Below are positions 22,640 through 34,777 of a DNA stretch of 64,000 nucleotides, piece by piece. The notes beneath the pieces were generated by a model. That model worked only from the letters and a program-made list of their open reading frames with translations. It was not told where the DNA came from and ran no database searches. The DNA comes from Marasmius tenuissimus. Its lineage: Eukaryota > Basidiomycota > Agaricomycetes > Agaricales > Marasmiaceae. The DNA is taken from contig JAQOTA010000053.1 in NCBI GenBank assembly GCA_029532415.1, positions 6,572,001 to 6,636,000 on the forward strand, given 5' to 3'. The position numbers and the translations under genes were made by a program. How positions within the stretch are numbered: position 1 is the first letter of the stretch; each line of letters begins with the position of its first letter.

Positions 22640-23290
22640 ATGCCACCTCTCTAGTCCCCCATACTTAGCAGATACATTGACAGAAAACAAAGAATATCGC
22701 TTTGGAGAAAAAGGTTGAGATTCAGCTAAGCGTGTGTTGTGTGGTAAAAGGCATACCTATAGCCTTCAAGCAGACTCCAATCAGCTCGGGTAGCCTGAAA
22801 TGGTCTTCAGAATGGGAGGCGGGAAATGATGGTAGCCAATAGCAAAGAAGTCATGATGGCATAAGCAACTTGTCCCTCAGTTCCTTCAGGCCCTGGATTG
22901 TTGGCTTTTCCCCGACCACCATTAATGGACAATTTTCAATATCCTTGTTCATTAATGCTGTCTCTCTCATCTTTCAAAGTATGCAACTCATGACGACGGA
23001 CGAAACAGGCACTAATGGTTTAGCCCCACAAGGTAGTGTCCATTTATGATCACTGACAACACCTTATTGCTGTGCCCGTACTCAGATATCTGACTCGGAA
23101 CAAGCTTGTATTGAATTTCCCAAGTTAGGTAGCCAGATGTTCAACGTCCATTCATCCACAGGAGAGGCTTTAAGCGCAGCAGAATACAGAGAACGCGCTC
23201 GTTGTGCTTTGTTTTTCATCAAGTTTGATTTGTTGCTCAGTTTACGCTCGACTGACTCAAACAAGACTCAAAATTCCAAATACCCAGGTG
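22640..23290 (+). repeat. Dispersed repeat family R, copy 2
   Basis: Aligns in patches to 9,770-10,140 and to 60,400-60,600 (shared landmarks TCTAGTCCCCCATAC and CATTCATCCACAGGAGA). It is interrupted at 23,291 by another repeat. Confidence 0.6.
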
Positions 23291-23560
23291 TTATGAGTGT
23301 CCAAAGGGGAAAAATATTTTCCCGGTCCCGGACTATTTTCCCCCCCGGACTATCTCCCCCGAACTAATTTTCCCGTACTAGTTACTATGGGACCGGAAAA
23401 TTTTGTGCGCACAGAGTATTCCCGGTCCTGCAAACAAATTTCCGGCATCTCCACTTGGGCACTTACCTACTTCCCACACATTTCCCACACATATCCCTCA
23501 ACTTTGGGTGTATCACACAGGTCAATAGCTAACATTTCCAAGCTGGTGTGACTCCTCTAC
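23291..23560 (+). repeat. Inverted dispersed repeat S, copy 1
   Basis: From GAGTGTCCAAA to GACTCCTCTAC it matches the reverse complement of 39,083-39,362. This copy carries an extra ~50-base stretch rich in CCCGGAC and TTTTCCC. The partner instead has an extra ~60-base segment. Confidence 0.7.
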
Positions 23561-23598
23561 TGTCATGAAGTTCCCTCCTATCTTATCTTTTCTCCTTG

Positions 23599-23739
23599 CA
23601 CTGGGTGCAAAAAAAGCATAATTCGTGCAGTATTATTTGATTTTGATGCTGAATTCATTCCAAATTTGGCATTTTTTGAAATAAATTCAGCATAAAAATA
23701 AAATAATACTGTGTGCATTATGTTATTTTGCACCCAGTG
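23599..23739. mobile_element. Hairpin MITE, 141 bp
   Basis: Near-palindrome. The left arm CACTGGGTGCAAAA and the right arm TTTTGCACCCAGTG are inverted, and pairing continues through GCATAATTCGTGCAGTATTATTT to an inner TGCTGAATT/AATTCAGCA stem. The whole element could fold on itself. No clear target duplication. Confidence 0.75.
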
Positions 23740-24762
23740 TTATCTTATCATTTTCCATCTTATCTATATCTTATCCCTCACATGACTTGTATCTTATCAT
23801 ATGGACACATGGTAGATATATGAGGGGACCCCCTGTTTCAGATACTGTTTCACGATGTCATACCTCACTGTAGACACATGCCGCAGCCCTCCAAGTAGTA
23901 TATAAGAAGTAGATACTCTGCATGTATTCCCCAGTCTTGAGCTGGTTTATTCCTCACCAGTATAGAGTTCTCTATTCTTTGCCTCGTTCCCTCTTGTTTG
24001 AAAGCTTAGTGCGACACGTCACCAGGTCAGATCTGGTGATTACTGACATCTACAGCAATATCATTACAGATGAGGTGGTAGGTACTTAGTAGTACCAAGG
24101 AGGCTCCTACCTAGTCTTGTTTGAAGCAAAGAGGTGTTGTTATGCATCCCAAAAAAGGAAGTGGTTCACATAAGGTAATTGGCTTACAAAGCTATCTCGC
24201 CGCTGTGCATCTTGTCTTCCTCCTCCATCCCATTGTGTCTGCTCTCATCCAGAATTCCTTATGCCCGCTTCCTGTATCTAAATCAAATTCTATCATAATC
24301 AACTTCAATTTTATCACCAAAGACCTGTCCCAGGTGCCATTGATGTACAGCAGAGAACATCTTCACCATTGAGAATGCTGGTGATAGCAGTTTCTTCAAA
24401 GGGTCATAGTCCAGCGGTCCAGGTAGGAATAGCATGGAACTGATTCTTTGAGCCTCAGAGAGCCTTCAGAATCTTAACAATGTAGAACTGAGGCCATTGA
24501 TGAGTGAGAATCCATGGAGATGGAGGCAGCATACAAGCCTGCTTCAGCGGCAGGCATAAAATAGGTGATGGGAAAGTTTTTCCTATTTTATTAGTACAGC
24601 TTCCTTTTTTGGGATGTGTAAGAGTGCACCCCCTCTCTGTGACAGACTTCATATCCACCTGCCTTCACCACCACCAAAAAGGGTTTTCAAATATGAAGCA
24701 TCTGTTTATAAGAGACTAGCTCCTACCCACCCACTGTATGAAGAGTTCACCAACCAGCAATC
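23740..24762. other. Retroelement debris, no intact gene
   Basis: A TATATAAG at about 23,903 within LTR-like sequence suggests an old promoter. TGCATCCCAAAAAAGGAAG near 24,141 recurs inverted near 24,600, giving two opposed frames that share HPKKGS. I can't name the source element. Confidence 0.35.
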
Positions 24763-24799
24763 TGTCATGAAGACACCACTTTTCCTCCACCATTTGCTC
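24763..24799 (+). mobile_element. 37-bp fragment of the Gypsy-2 LTR
   Basis: Begins TGTCATGAAGAC and matches the terminal sequence of the Gypsy-2 LTR in plus orientation up to ATTTGCTC, then similarity stops abruptly. A truncated third copy. Confidence 0.65.
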
Positions 24800-25452
24800 T
24801 AGCCTGGCTTCCAGCTCAACCTGGAGCTACTTTGAAAGAATCATCATTCTTGTAATCTGTACTGATTTTTTTTTTCGATAGAATGGCCTGATTGAGCACC
24901 CATCTCAGTAACAATTTCCACTCTGCCAACTCAACTCCAATCCATAGGTGTATTGTTTTCAATGGTGGTCAACCCATGGTCATTGGTGTCAGTACAGGCT
25001 GAATGACAGTGGTGGTGGTCAGGAGCAAGAGCAGCACATGGGACTGACATGTTGGCTGCCATGTGAACTAGATCACTGGCGCTATTGTTTCCATCACAAG
25101 TGCCAGTCTCCAGACAGTAGTTCAACAGCAGTTGGTCAGTGTATTGTGCACAGCAAGCAATCTGGCTGCCTTTGATCAAACTATTGCAAGCCTATTACAA
25201 TGAGTTCAGAAGTTCAAAATTATCTGACAAGGTGTTGAGCAGTCTTTGGACAGACAGTTGTCGCTGTGTGTAGCAACCCTTTCATTTTCCTGACAATACT
25301 AACCTTTGGACCCACAACCACACCCATCACTTGCTACATATCATGCCAAACTCCATAACTCTGAGGATTACCATTCCTACATCTGACGTCATGTCCAAAA
25401 CCTGAAGTGCTCACCTCTACTACTAGTGCCCAAAGCTGTCCTGACCCAACAA
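24800..25452. other. No gene supported
   Basis: ORFs are short and without motifs. A T10 run lies near 24,868. Confidence 0.35.
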
Positions 25453-25714
25453 TGTTGAATCCGGACTCCCAGATATATGGACCATTGTTGTATTGGGCCA
25501 CATCTATGCTTCAATCATTTCACTATGATCTATGCTATTCCTAGTCACTCCCATTATAGTAGTTACAGCCACCTCTGTATAGTATATAAGTAGCTCTGTA
25601 TCTACATGCAATACCAGTACTTTTACTACTTTTGTTGCTGCCTCCTAAGTCTACCTCCAGGTGAGCTAGTCTGTCCCATGCTGCCACTGCGTGGGCAGGA
25701 CCTCTGCCTCAACA
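25453..25714 (+). mobile_element. 5' LTR of Copia-1
   Basis: Termini TGTTGA...TCAACA form a perfect 6-base inverted pair, 262 bases apart. A TATATAAG box lies near 25,583. The sequence just after it, GGTTTTGGGCCCCGG, contains a TGG that suits a tRNA primer-binding site and is echoed after the C2 LTR (GGTTATGGGCCCC). Confidence 0.7.
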
Positions 25715-26039
25715 GGTTTTGGGCCCCGGTGCCCTATCAATGTGCCCTGCAATGGCAAGCTCTCTAGGACGTGCACCTTGACTGAGTGCTGCCTATGATG
25801 ATGCACTATTGTGGTTGTTGCACTTGATAACCATCGTGACTGCTTAATTGCTGTTATGATGGGCAGACCCTTAACACTGGGACTGGACCTGTGTAGTTGA
25901 CATCTTCAATGTTTGACAATGGTGAACCATGTCCTCAACAACAATCAATGGCTATCACTTTTGACCATGCAGTGATTTCTTTATCATTGCCTATGATGAT
26001 GAACCTATGCTGATCATTGCTTTATTACTCCAGATCACT

Positions 26040-27080
26040 ATGGCTCCTGTTATGTCTACCCTCATTCTCACTGTTGAAGTGTTCAATGGTGTCAATCTTC
26101 CTTTTTGCAAGTGGTCCAAAGGTCTCTCTACCTATGCAATGAAAGAGTTTAACATCCATTACACTGGGGAAGCAAAGATTCCTGTTGTGCCGGTCAAACC
26201 AACTGCTCTGGTACAACCTCAACCAACTACAACTATGACTGGGACTGTTGAGAATGTGCAGGAGACTATTGTTCCTATTCCTGCCACCACCATGACCCAG
26301 TACCGTGCTGATGTTGAGAAGTATGAGAAAGATATTGAGAAGTGGGAGAAGAACATGGAGAAGCATGACAAGGTTATGCGTCATTGGAAGAAGCTCAAGA
26401 ACAAGGCTATTGGTGCGTTATGAGCCACTATCACACTTGCCGTGCAGACTGTCATGGACAATGACACATTCTCTGCTAAACAATGCTATAATGCTATTCA
26501 AGAGAGGTTTGCTGCACAAACTTCTATCTCTGTTTGGACAGACTTCAAGGCAATCATGGACTTTCGTTTGTCTGGTGGCAACCCCATTCCTGAAATTGCC
26601 AAACTCAAACCTCTCTTTGATCAACTCTATGAAGCCTCCATTGAACTCCCCAATCTCATAAAAGTGATGCTCCTACTCTCCATTCTTCCTCAACAATGGT
26701 TGAATGCTTGCGAATTTGCAACAAACAGCAACTCTCCTGCTGAGCTTACTTTCAAAGTTGCTTGCAAAGCTATTGTCAACCACTACAAAACTCAGAAACC
26801 CACTCCTCTTGCATTGTGCATTTCCTCTGTCAAGAAGAAGGACAAGGACCCAAAGTTTAACCAGCAGTCCTCTCCTCCTTTGTCGACATCTAACAGTAAC
26901 AACCAGTCTAAGAATGGCAACGACCAGAAGAAGAAGAACAACCAACATGGCAAGAAGAACAAGGGCGAATCTCAGGACTACGAGGGTGACTCCTCTCACA
27001 AGGGTCATCCTCATATTGTGTCCCTTGCTCATTTGTCCATCTCATCACCCCCATCATTCCTGACACTCCATCTGCCATAA
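26040..27080 (+). pseudogene. gag: Copia-1 gag
   Basis: The frame from ATG 26040 (MAPVMSTL) is cut by TGA at 26421-26423 and then continues in the same frame to 27,080. It has the Ty1/copia gag (UBN2-like) layout: an N-terminal NGVNLPFCKW segment, a Lys/Glu-rich coiled region (EKYEKDIEKWEKNMEKHDK), a core with AKQCYNAIQERF and DFRLSGGNPI, and a Lys/Asn-rich basic tail. No zinc knuckle, protease, integrase or RT follows. A further stretch in another frame to about 27,190 probably belongs to it, after which an opposite-strand copia fragment begins. Confidence 0.75.
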
Positions 27081-27189
27081 ATCCTGTGGACCAATCCCAG
27101 GATCCACTCCACATGCAGCATCTCTCCAGTGCTACTTCTGGTGGTACTGTTTTTGAGAGGTGTGCTCCTCATGATGGACAGGTCACAGA

Positions 27190-27372
27190 CAATAGGAGTG
27201 ACCCCTCAGGGCTAGTGATGTGTCCAAGGGGCATGGAGGGATGAGGTTCATCACCAGTGAAATGGCCATGGAGACCTTGGGTGTTGGTAACAGTTTCCAT
27301 TTCACTGGCATAGACAGTCTTGAAGTTGATACCGTCAAAGCGACCAGAGAAGTATTTCTTTACATCAAACAT
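27190..27372 (-). pseudogene. gag: Copia-2 gag N-terminal fragment
   Basis: On the minus strand, YFSGRFDGINFKT followed by YASEMETV fits the start of a copia gag. It sits about 270 bases inside the minus-oriented C2 LTR, as expected for a 5' LTR-leader-gag order. The rest of the element is lost where it meets Copia-1. Confidence 0.5.
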
Positions 27373-28304
27373 GGTAGTAAGAGGTTTAGGTTGGTGTTGG
27401 ATCTAGAAAAGACAGCATCAGCATGCATCTAATCAACACAGGGAGAAGCCATCAAGGTGCTATGCCCAACAAGGAGCCTTGGATCCTTTAAATCCAATGT
27501 CGTCAAAGGACGTACATCAATGCCACAGATCAAGCACTCAATTAAGAGGTCAATGGCAACATGCAGGTCTAGGCTAGCTAGCCAATGACAGGAGCATAGG
27601 GGCGCTCGTCTCTGTAGTCAGGCTAACTGGGGCCCATAACCTGATGAGCCGGCATGACACCTAGCGCAGAAGAATACAACATGGCTACACTACTACTTAC
27701 CAGAGAGGAGTTAGGAAGATGGAGGCAAGACGTAGAAGCTCAAGCACACTGTAGATTCAAGTTAGGAACTAGGAGCTTATATATGTCACAAAGTGCGGAG
27801 CATATATCAGAGACAGTGAATGCAGAGAGCGGTGATAACAAGCTAGGAGAGGAGGAGCAGGCTCAACTGAGACAGAGATAAGGCAGAAACTGGTCCCAAT
27901 GACAAGTTAGATCTATTGTAGAGGAGGAAAGTGAAGGAGACTGTACTACTCACCTGGTCCCAACAACAAGAGGTCAAGATGAGGGACCAGGTGAAGACTA
28001 GCTAGCTTATATACCTATCCTACAGTCAGAGCTGGAATTGGAGTGGCTATCTATGAGTTGTGTATGAGTAAATATGAGTCAGGGATGCATAAGAAATGAG
28101 TCAGTATGAGATAATGGGATGGCTGTGCAATGTGGGTTAAGGCTGTGCAATGGTGGGTTAAGAAAGGGAATCATGAGAAAGAAAGATGTATAGTAAGTGA
28201 CTGTGAGAAAAGAACATGTGATAATCATGTGAGCCAATGGTGGAGGGAAAAGTAGGACCCCTGATAATGGGTGAGGGGGTCAGATACCAAATCCGGCCAT
28301 TTTT

Positions 28305-28400
28305 GAGGGCTGTAGGTGGACAAAAAAATTTTTTTTTTGGGAGATGTGTAGGTGGATAGTGACTCTGACCTCGAAAATTTGTGCTCTGTGGGTGGACAAC
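28305..28400 (+). repeat. Subterminal GTAGGTGGA repeats, left end
   Basis: TGTAGGTGGA-like words occur at about 28,311, 28,347 and 28,388 (last one TGTGGGTGGA), followed by CCGTATCCGA near 28,403. The same words in the same orientation recur at the right end. Candidate transposase-binding sites. Confidence 0.6.
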
Positions 28401-28524
28401 CGTATCCGACCTCTCAAAATCGGAAAAAAATCGGAAAAAAATTATATAGCGCGCAAACGAGCTCGATCATAGCGTATTTCCATCGTATTCGGATGCTGTA
28501 GCATACAGACTCTTTAAGCAAGCA

Positions 28525-31500
28525 TTATTTTACTATCTCGGCATCTTCTTCCACTACTATCTCGCTCTGTTTGGGAGGCGCCATCAGCAGTCTTACAGCA
28601 CCCACAAGTGCCGACTTGATTGAAAGTAGTTTTGAGAGTACGTCGTCATAGAATTTCCCATCCAGGTTGACCTTAGAGTCGGAAATTCGAATGAAGGAAT
28701 CGGGGATGCGGTAGAGAAAAGCATGGCCGGGTATGTGGGCGAAGCGAGAGATTCCCAAGGACATTGTAGGTCTGTGAAGCGCACGGAATTGACGAGAGCC
28801 AGTGCGGACTTGCTGCCAAGTTTGGAGCTTCAAGTAGGATACAGATCCGATGTTACTTGCATCGGCAACCCAGCAGTGCTTTCCGTTGTTTCCAGTGCCT
28901 TTCTCATACATAGTTATGACTGTGAGTGGGAGAATTGATTAATATGACTCTCGCACCGAATAGATAAACCATGAAACACACCTTTCCCTATCAATAACTC
29001 GGCATCTACCATAACTAGCCCATAAGATCCGTTCTTGAGTCTTGAGACAAGGTCCATTTGCGCCGTGGCAAGCAATTCCTCATGAGGGAGGCCAGCAAAG
29101 ATCTTTCTTCGTCTCCTGACAGCCTGAAGTAGAATCCCGGTATGAGTAAGTGATACAAAGCTGAAAGTAGAGGTCCCTACTGCAGAAGCTCGAGCTTGAG
29201 CGGACATCTTAGCATTCGCAGAGTTCCCGAATGTCTCAGTTGAGTTTGTGATTGCGGTTCCTGCCACTGATTTGGTACCATGGCGAGTCTGTCTGTTGAG
29301 ACCCATACTACTTCCTTGCATCTCAGAATGTATCCGAATCGTTTCATGGATCTTCTGTGTCAATTTCTGATGCTCCGTAGTATGGTCAGGTTCTCTTTTA
29401 TCCACAACAATTGACTGTTTGCCTGAGTCATCCTCAACCTCATCTCTGCTTCTGCCGCCTCGAATCCGAACACTTTGTTCTGATTCAAGACATTGGTTCA
29501 GACGACGAGTGACTGTGAGAGTGGTAGGATCCAATTTGAATAAGCTATTGAGCTTCTCAGACATTGGAGACGACAGCGAAACAGTGTTATTGACCATGTC
29601 AGGATTGATGGTCATTGACACTGACGGTTGCTGAGCCTGTACCGAAGCTATAAGCTGCCTGTGGTCCAAATGATGCAATCCCGTTCAGTGCAGCAAAAAT
29701 ATGTGCTTGGAGAATTATGAGAGACTCTGGATCGTCATCAGGCAATGAGGTACTAGATTGGAAATAAAGTTAGCCCAATCAGAACGGCGACCTGACATCA
29801 AATCTCAAGAAAGTACTCACATCTTCTCAAGCTCATGGAAGTCTAGTGCAGCTGCAGCAAATGTGCATTCATCTATAACTGCATCCGCTTTGGATGAGAA
29901 CGGCAGCTGAGCCTTGCTTGCCATATCCAGTGCTTCTTGAAGCTGCTGACAATCTGACGGCTCCTGTAACTCGATGTCGACTTCATCTATATCGCCTGGA
30001 TCCACCTCAACCTTGGATGAAGGAGAACCCAGTGCCTTGTCAAATGGGATCTCGGTGGCTTCGGGAACATAACCAAGGATCTCCCAAAGGAAAAGAGCTT
30101 CCTCATAAGCAATCTCCGACAGAGAGATATACTCACTGTCACTTGGGTATTCTCCTAATGACTTCATGTCAGCATCTTCAGCCGCAAAATAAGTATGGCT
30201 GTAACCCGAAGCTACCCGTCGAAAGTCTTTCGGGATGTGCTTCCGGGCACAAGCCGCTTGGAGTCTGACAGCAAGTTTGGGAATCGCGCGAAGGGCATCG
30301 AGGATGGTAAAATCGGGGATGAGTTGTCGCATGAATCCAAAGACGTGCTCACACATCTTAGTTCCATGGATCCAAGGGAGGAGGGGGGTCGGAATATTGA
30401 GATGATCTCGGTGAATGACTTGTAGGCTTAGCAGCCCGTTGATTATGATGTCGGTAATGTCATCAGCTTCTCGAGATATGAAGAAACGTGCCTGGGAGTA
30501 TCCAGCACAAGCAAGGAACTGCTTCCATAAGGCTTTGAAGAACCTTGCTCGGAATACCATCTTTGCTCGCTCATGGTGTGTAACTGTGCGGCTTTGATAG
30601 GCATCAATGAGTTCACCAAAAACAAAGAGGAAGATAGCCAACGCGAGGGAGTCTGGCATTTGTTCTAAGACATATTCCAAAGTTGATGCAGAGAATAACC
30701 GTGCAGCGGCCCGGTCATCTTGATGGTCAATTTTCTCCATGTTGCGTTTATAGAGTGGTGAGAAATTGGTGTCAAGTGCAATGTTCCGGATCTGCTCATA
30801 ACATATGTAATGAGATCCAAGAACGAGGAAGTGCGCTCCAGAAAGGATATTATTCCGAAGTGTCTTTCGACAGTGTTTTGAGTCCTGGATAACTGCCATT
30901 GATCGGCCATGGATACAGTAAATCTTGATGTCAATAGTACCATTGCTGGGTTGGGGATGGGGGATGCAGTGATATAGGACCCGAGCGTATTTCGACTTCA
31001 ACAACTCCCTTCGAGCATCTCGTTCAACAACCGTACCATCGGACCCTAGTGAAATGATGTTGATATGTAGACCGTGTCGGGGGTCAAGGAGGAAATCAAG
31101 AATTTCAGACTCCATCACCCCCAACTCTGCAGCAGAGTTGCTAGAACCAATTTGTGCGACTGCTATTATGCCTGGAGGGACATGGTTGAGTGGAATTTGG
31201 AGAGTCCATAGCCGCACTTTCGATGCCTTAGTACTCTTGGCTTCTTCAAGTTGCTGATCGAGATGATTGATGTCAGGTACCTCGAGAGCCACTCCCGATC
31301 CCCCAATCACAAACCACTTCTCCTTCTGGGTGTCATAAAAAGGTCGAAAAGCTGTGAGTAGTTTTGTATCGTCAACAGCAAAAGCAAGTGGTCGATCCTT
31401 GGAGTAGCCATAGCTTGAGAGATACCTCTCTGTCATAGTCTTAACCTGCTCCGTGATTCCCTGTTGAAACTTTGGGGCCTCTGAGCGCTTCTTTTGAAAG

Positions 31501-34428
31501 CTCCGTTCTGAACACCCCCCAAAGGTTGATTGAAAGAGACAGTAAGATTCAGGGCAGATACAAGCTAGTTCATGACACCAGTCATTGAGAGCGGGTGGGT
31601 GAGTAATGTTCTGTAGCCCCTTTCCCTTTGCCTCGTGCTCTGCAATGTCGATCACGACTTGGGTTAAATCCAAGAAGAGCGGCTTCTGGTCGAGTTGCCT
31701 GGAAGACACCATTTCAACGAATCGGATGAGAAGGTCATGACGAGGAGCATTCTGTTAAGTTCACAGTGGGCTAACGACCGCCAAGGAGTGAGTAGGACTT
31801 ACATTCTCAAATAGAGCATGCATACCACAATGTACACCATACATCTTTCCGAGGGATGGCGATTGGAATATGTGGGGTGTGAACTGTCGGTTTTGGTTCT
31901 CGGGAATCGGCCGCTGAATTGCTGTGTTGAAGGTACGCATCCTCAGAAGCTTTCAACACATTCCACAGGGGCGACATGATCCTTTATCCCTTTCTGCAAG
32001 TTCCATACATGCAACAGCACGGACACAAACCCGGTCATGGAACAACCGCCACCGATGAGTGAGTTCTTGCTTGGTTCAAACGGAGTCCTTATCCTCCTGC
32101 GAGAGCTTGCTATAAGGGCGGGAGAACATCTCTATCGCAATGGTATGAATGTCATCACCACCAGCTGAAAGAATGGCGGTGCGGGAAATGTAGTTGGGAA
32201 TCCGAGGATCATCAGCAACGGTGAGACCCATGCATGGTGGTTTCTTCGAGCTTTCCTCCTGAGGCTTTAGAGGCTCATGAGCGACAGATGAAGGCGTAAA
32301 CTTAATCACACCCATTCTGATATCAAGTGTCCGTGTATTTCCTGCGGGTTTGGATTTATTGCACCTCTTCTCAACGTGAAGCTTGAAGTACGACACATCA
32401 TACACAGTCTTCATCTGTAGCCACTCGCCACAAGCTGAATGTCGGACATGGCGAGCCTGTGTCGGGTCGTTGCTGTTGACTTCGACTTCCGCATCATAGG
32501 CCCTCAGCTTCTCGACATAGCTAGCCCACTTGGTCTCATTCTTCGAGAAGGTCCCTGCTCTTACTGCATCGTTGAGAACATGAACAGCATTCGCGGATCG
32601 ACTGCGCGTCTCGGTACGTGGCTTCCCTTGACCTCGAGGCTTTTTTGGTGGCTGTTCTATTATAGGGCCATCAATGGAAAGCTTTCGCTTTTGTGGTTTC
32701 GAGAAATGGTGAATAGGGGGACCAGAAGGCGGTACGGGACAGTCTACATGAGTATCGAAACGAAGGAGAATGCCTGAGGTCGCAGGTTCGGGAGTAGTAA
32801 TGAGTATGGGAGAAGAGGATGGTGCGGGAGAAGAAGAGGGTAGTGCGGGAGGAGAAGATGATGATGCAAGAGGAGAAGAGGGGAGTGATGCGGCTGGGAC
32901 CTTGGATACTATCATTTCAGCATCCGAATCGTTTGAAAGGGTTATTTCCGCAAAGTCCAAGCCTGTTACAATCTAGGTAACACATCAGACTATATATTTT
33001 CGTCAATTGGTGAGCACTTACAATTTCACTGGACATAGTAGTATCCACGCAGGTGGGCGGGGAGTTCAAGACTGGTTTGCCTTTGTTGCAAGTCTCACAG
33101 GCAGTGAGTCCATCTACGTTCAATGCAAGGTCTGCCAGAGGACCTGGTTCTAGATATCCCCGCGTCTAGATTAAAAGGTGAGCTGTGAGTGTAAACTTGA
33201 ATACCAGAAAAGAAATACGCACGATGCTTAACAAGTACCCAACTATGTCATTGAACTCACGGATCCGCAAGCTTTCTCGACTCTTCTTTTCCCAGAGGTT
33301 ATCGCCAAAGAGTTGATGTTTGAGCGTGTTCACGGCGATGATACCACATGAATGAGTATCATCCCCTTGATGTGCACACTCGAGCAGATCCTGAAAAGAG
33401 AATTGTTTTGACGGTAGGTGTTGGTAAAGCCACGACTTGATAACCGCCTTGATCTTCTTTGGAACAGGTCCACGAAAGGAGTCGCTCCAATGGATATGTC
33501 GCTCAGGCATGGATATCTTCATTGCCACCCAGTGCCCCGGTATGTGTACGACCGTCCACAGAGATTTCGCTCCGGAGCTCGCCAATTTGGTGCCAAACTT
33601 GAGAAGATCTTGTGGGGCTTTAGCATTATACACGTCCCCAGTGGCTTTGAGATACGGACTCGAGGAGAGTAATACCGAGAGTGAGCATGGCGCAATGAGG
33701 TTAGTGTGGGAAAGGGAAGGCAAGGCAGAAAGTCGCATTGATAAGCGACAGAGCATTGCATCGACATGGCCGTTGTTCAACCACGAATTGGAGAGGAAGG
33801 TGGACATGTCGGTCATTTTCATAGTGGACTGAAGGCCTTCAACGCCTTCCTTCCATTGCACTTGACCAAGGAACTGGCGTGTGTGAGAACCAAGCTCCTG
33901 AAGCTCTGGTTTCTTCAAGATGACTCCATCGAGCCATTGTACAGCTGTAGTCCACTTCTTCTGACAAGTAATCGCTTCGGTGAGTGCGGCCCACAATGCC
34001 AAACCTTCGAATGAAACCAAAATTGTCCTTCGTTCGGGTGTGCTGCCCACGCAAATGGAGACTTTTCCGTTGAGCATAGCTTGGCCTGCCGCGTTGTACA
34101 AACCATCTATGAATGGTTTCGCTGGGATTGGATGGTTCAGAAGACACGAGATTGAGTTGGTAGGCTGGGCCGAGAAGAACCAGGAAGCTGGTGTGGTGAA
34201 TACAACAGCACCAGCAATCGAGGGAAGTGGTGTAAGTAACAAGTTCTGGATTGAGAGTGTATCGGGTGGGAGGAGATTGAGTGTATCCGATGAGAGACAC
34301 AAACAACGACGAAGCTCATCTTGGACAAATTTTAGAGAGTCCTTGAACTTCCTATTCGTACCGATCCAGTCATCGAGATCTTCAGTAGCTTGCGGTGATG
34401 AAGTATTTCGTGGCATATTTTCGGGCAT
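28525..34428 (-). pseudogene. Ulp1/C48 peptidase-zinc finger-RNase H-like transposase, six exons
   Basis: Proposed exons are 34428-33223, 33165-33022, 32972-31803, 31751-29821, 29752-28982 and 28920-28525; all five introns are GT...AG, 49-68 bases. Exon 1 (402 codons) holds a C48-type domain: WLNNGHVDAML, then candidate catalytic H299 (PGHW), D316 (HWSDSF) and C361 (THSCG). Exon 2 has ACETC. Exon 3 has a Ser/Pro/Ala-rich spacer, then HSACGEW...FKLHVEKRC, a zinc-finger-like motif. Exon 4 has acidic candidates in FAVDDTKLL, LGSDGTVVE, IQDSKH and CEHVFGF, fitting an RNase-H fold. The C-terminus has GSVSYLKLQTW. TGA codons at 32078 and 31955 and a frame change near 29,650 kill it. Length would be about 1,870 residues. 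Similar unnamed proteins are, as I recall, multicopy in mushrooms. Confidence 0.65.
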
Positions 34429-34777
34429 TGCGACAGAGGGCTGGAAAGCGAGAAAAGTAAAATTGAGTACTAACTGTTACACATATATCATTCCCGCAAC
34501 AATGAAGGCGTTCGATAATAATTTTGACCCATTCCCTGCCTCTTTCACCACGACTCCAACCACTGTCGACCCAACACAAAGATCCTGATTGGCCAGCCCA
34601 TTCCTTCACCATAGTTGGCCAAAACCAACTTGAATTGCATTGTTATGAGTCTTGTAGTATCCCCGGGGTGACTGCAATGAATGAAGAACAATGAGCAAAG
34701 CTGGGCGAGGGTGGGCACTGCAGAGTAGGAGAACAATGGTGGTGGTACGCTGGCAAGGCCCGTGGGAACACTACCTA

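Noticed and set aside
28914..29678. Independent 254-residue protein
   Set aside because: It opens at TTG and is better explained as exon 5 of the transposase after a frame change.
32076..32960. Independent 294-residue zinc-finger protein
   Set aside because: It opens at TTG directly after an acceptor and continues in frame past two TGA codons into the transposase.
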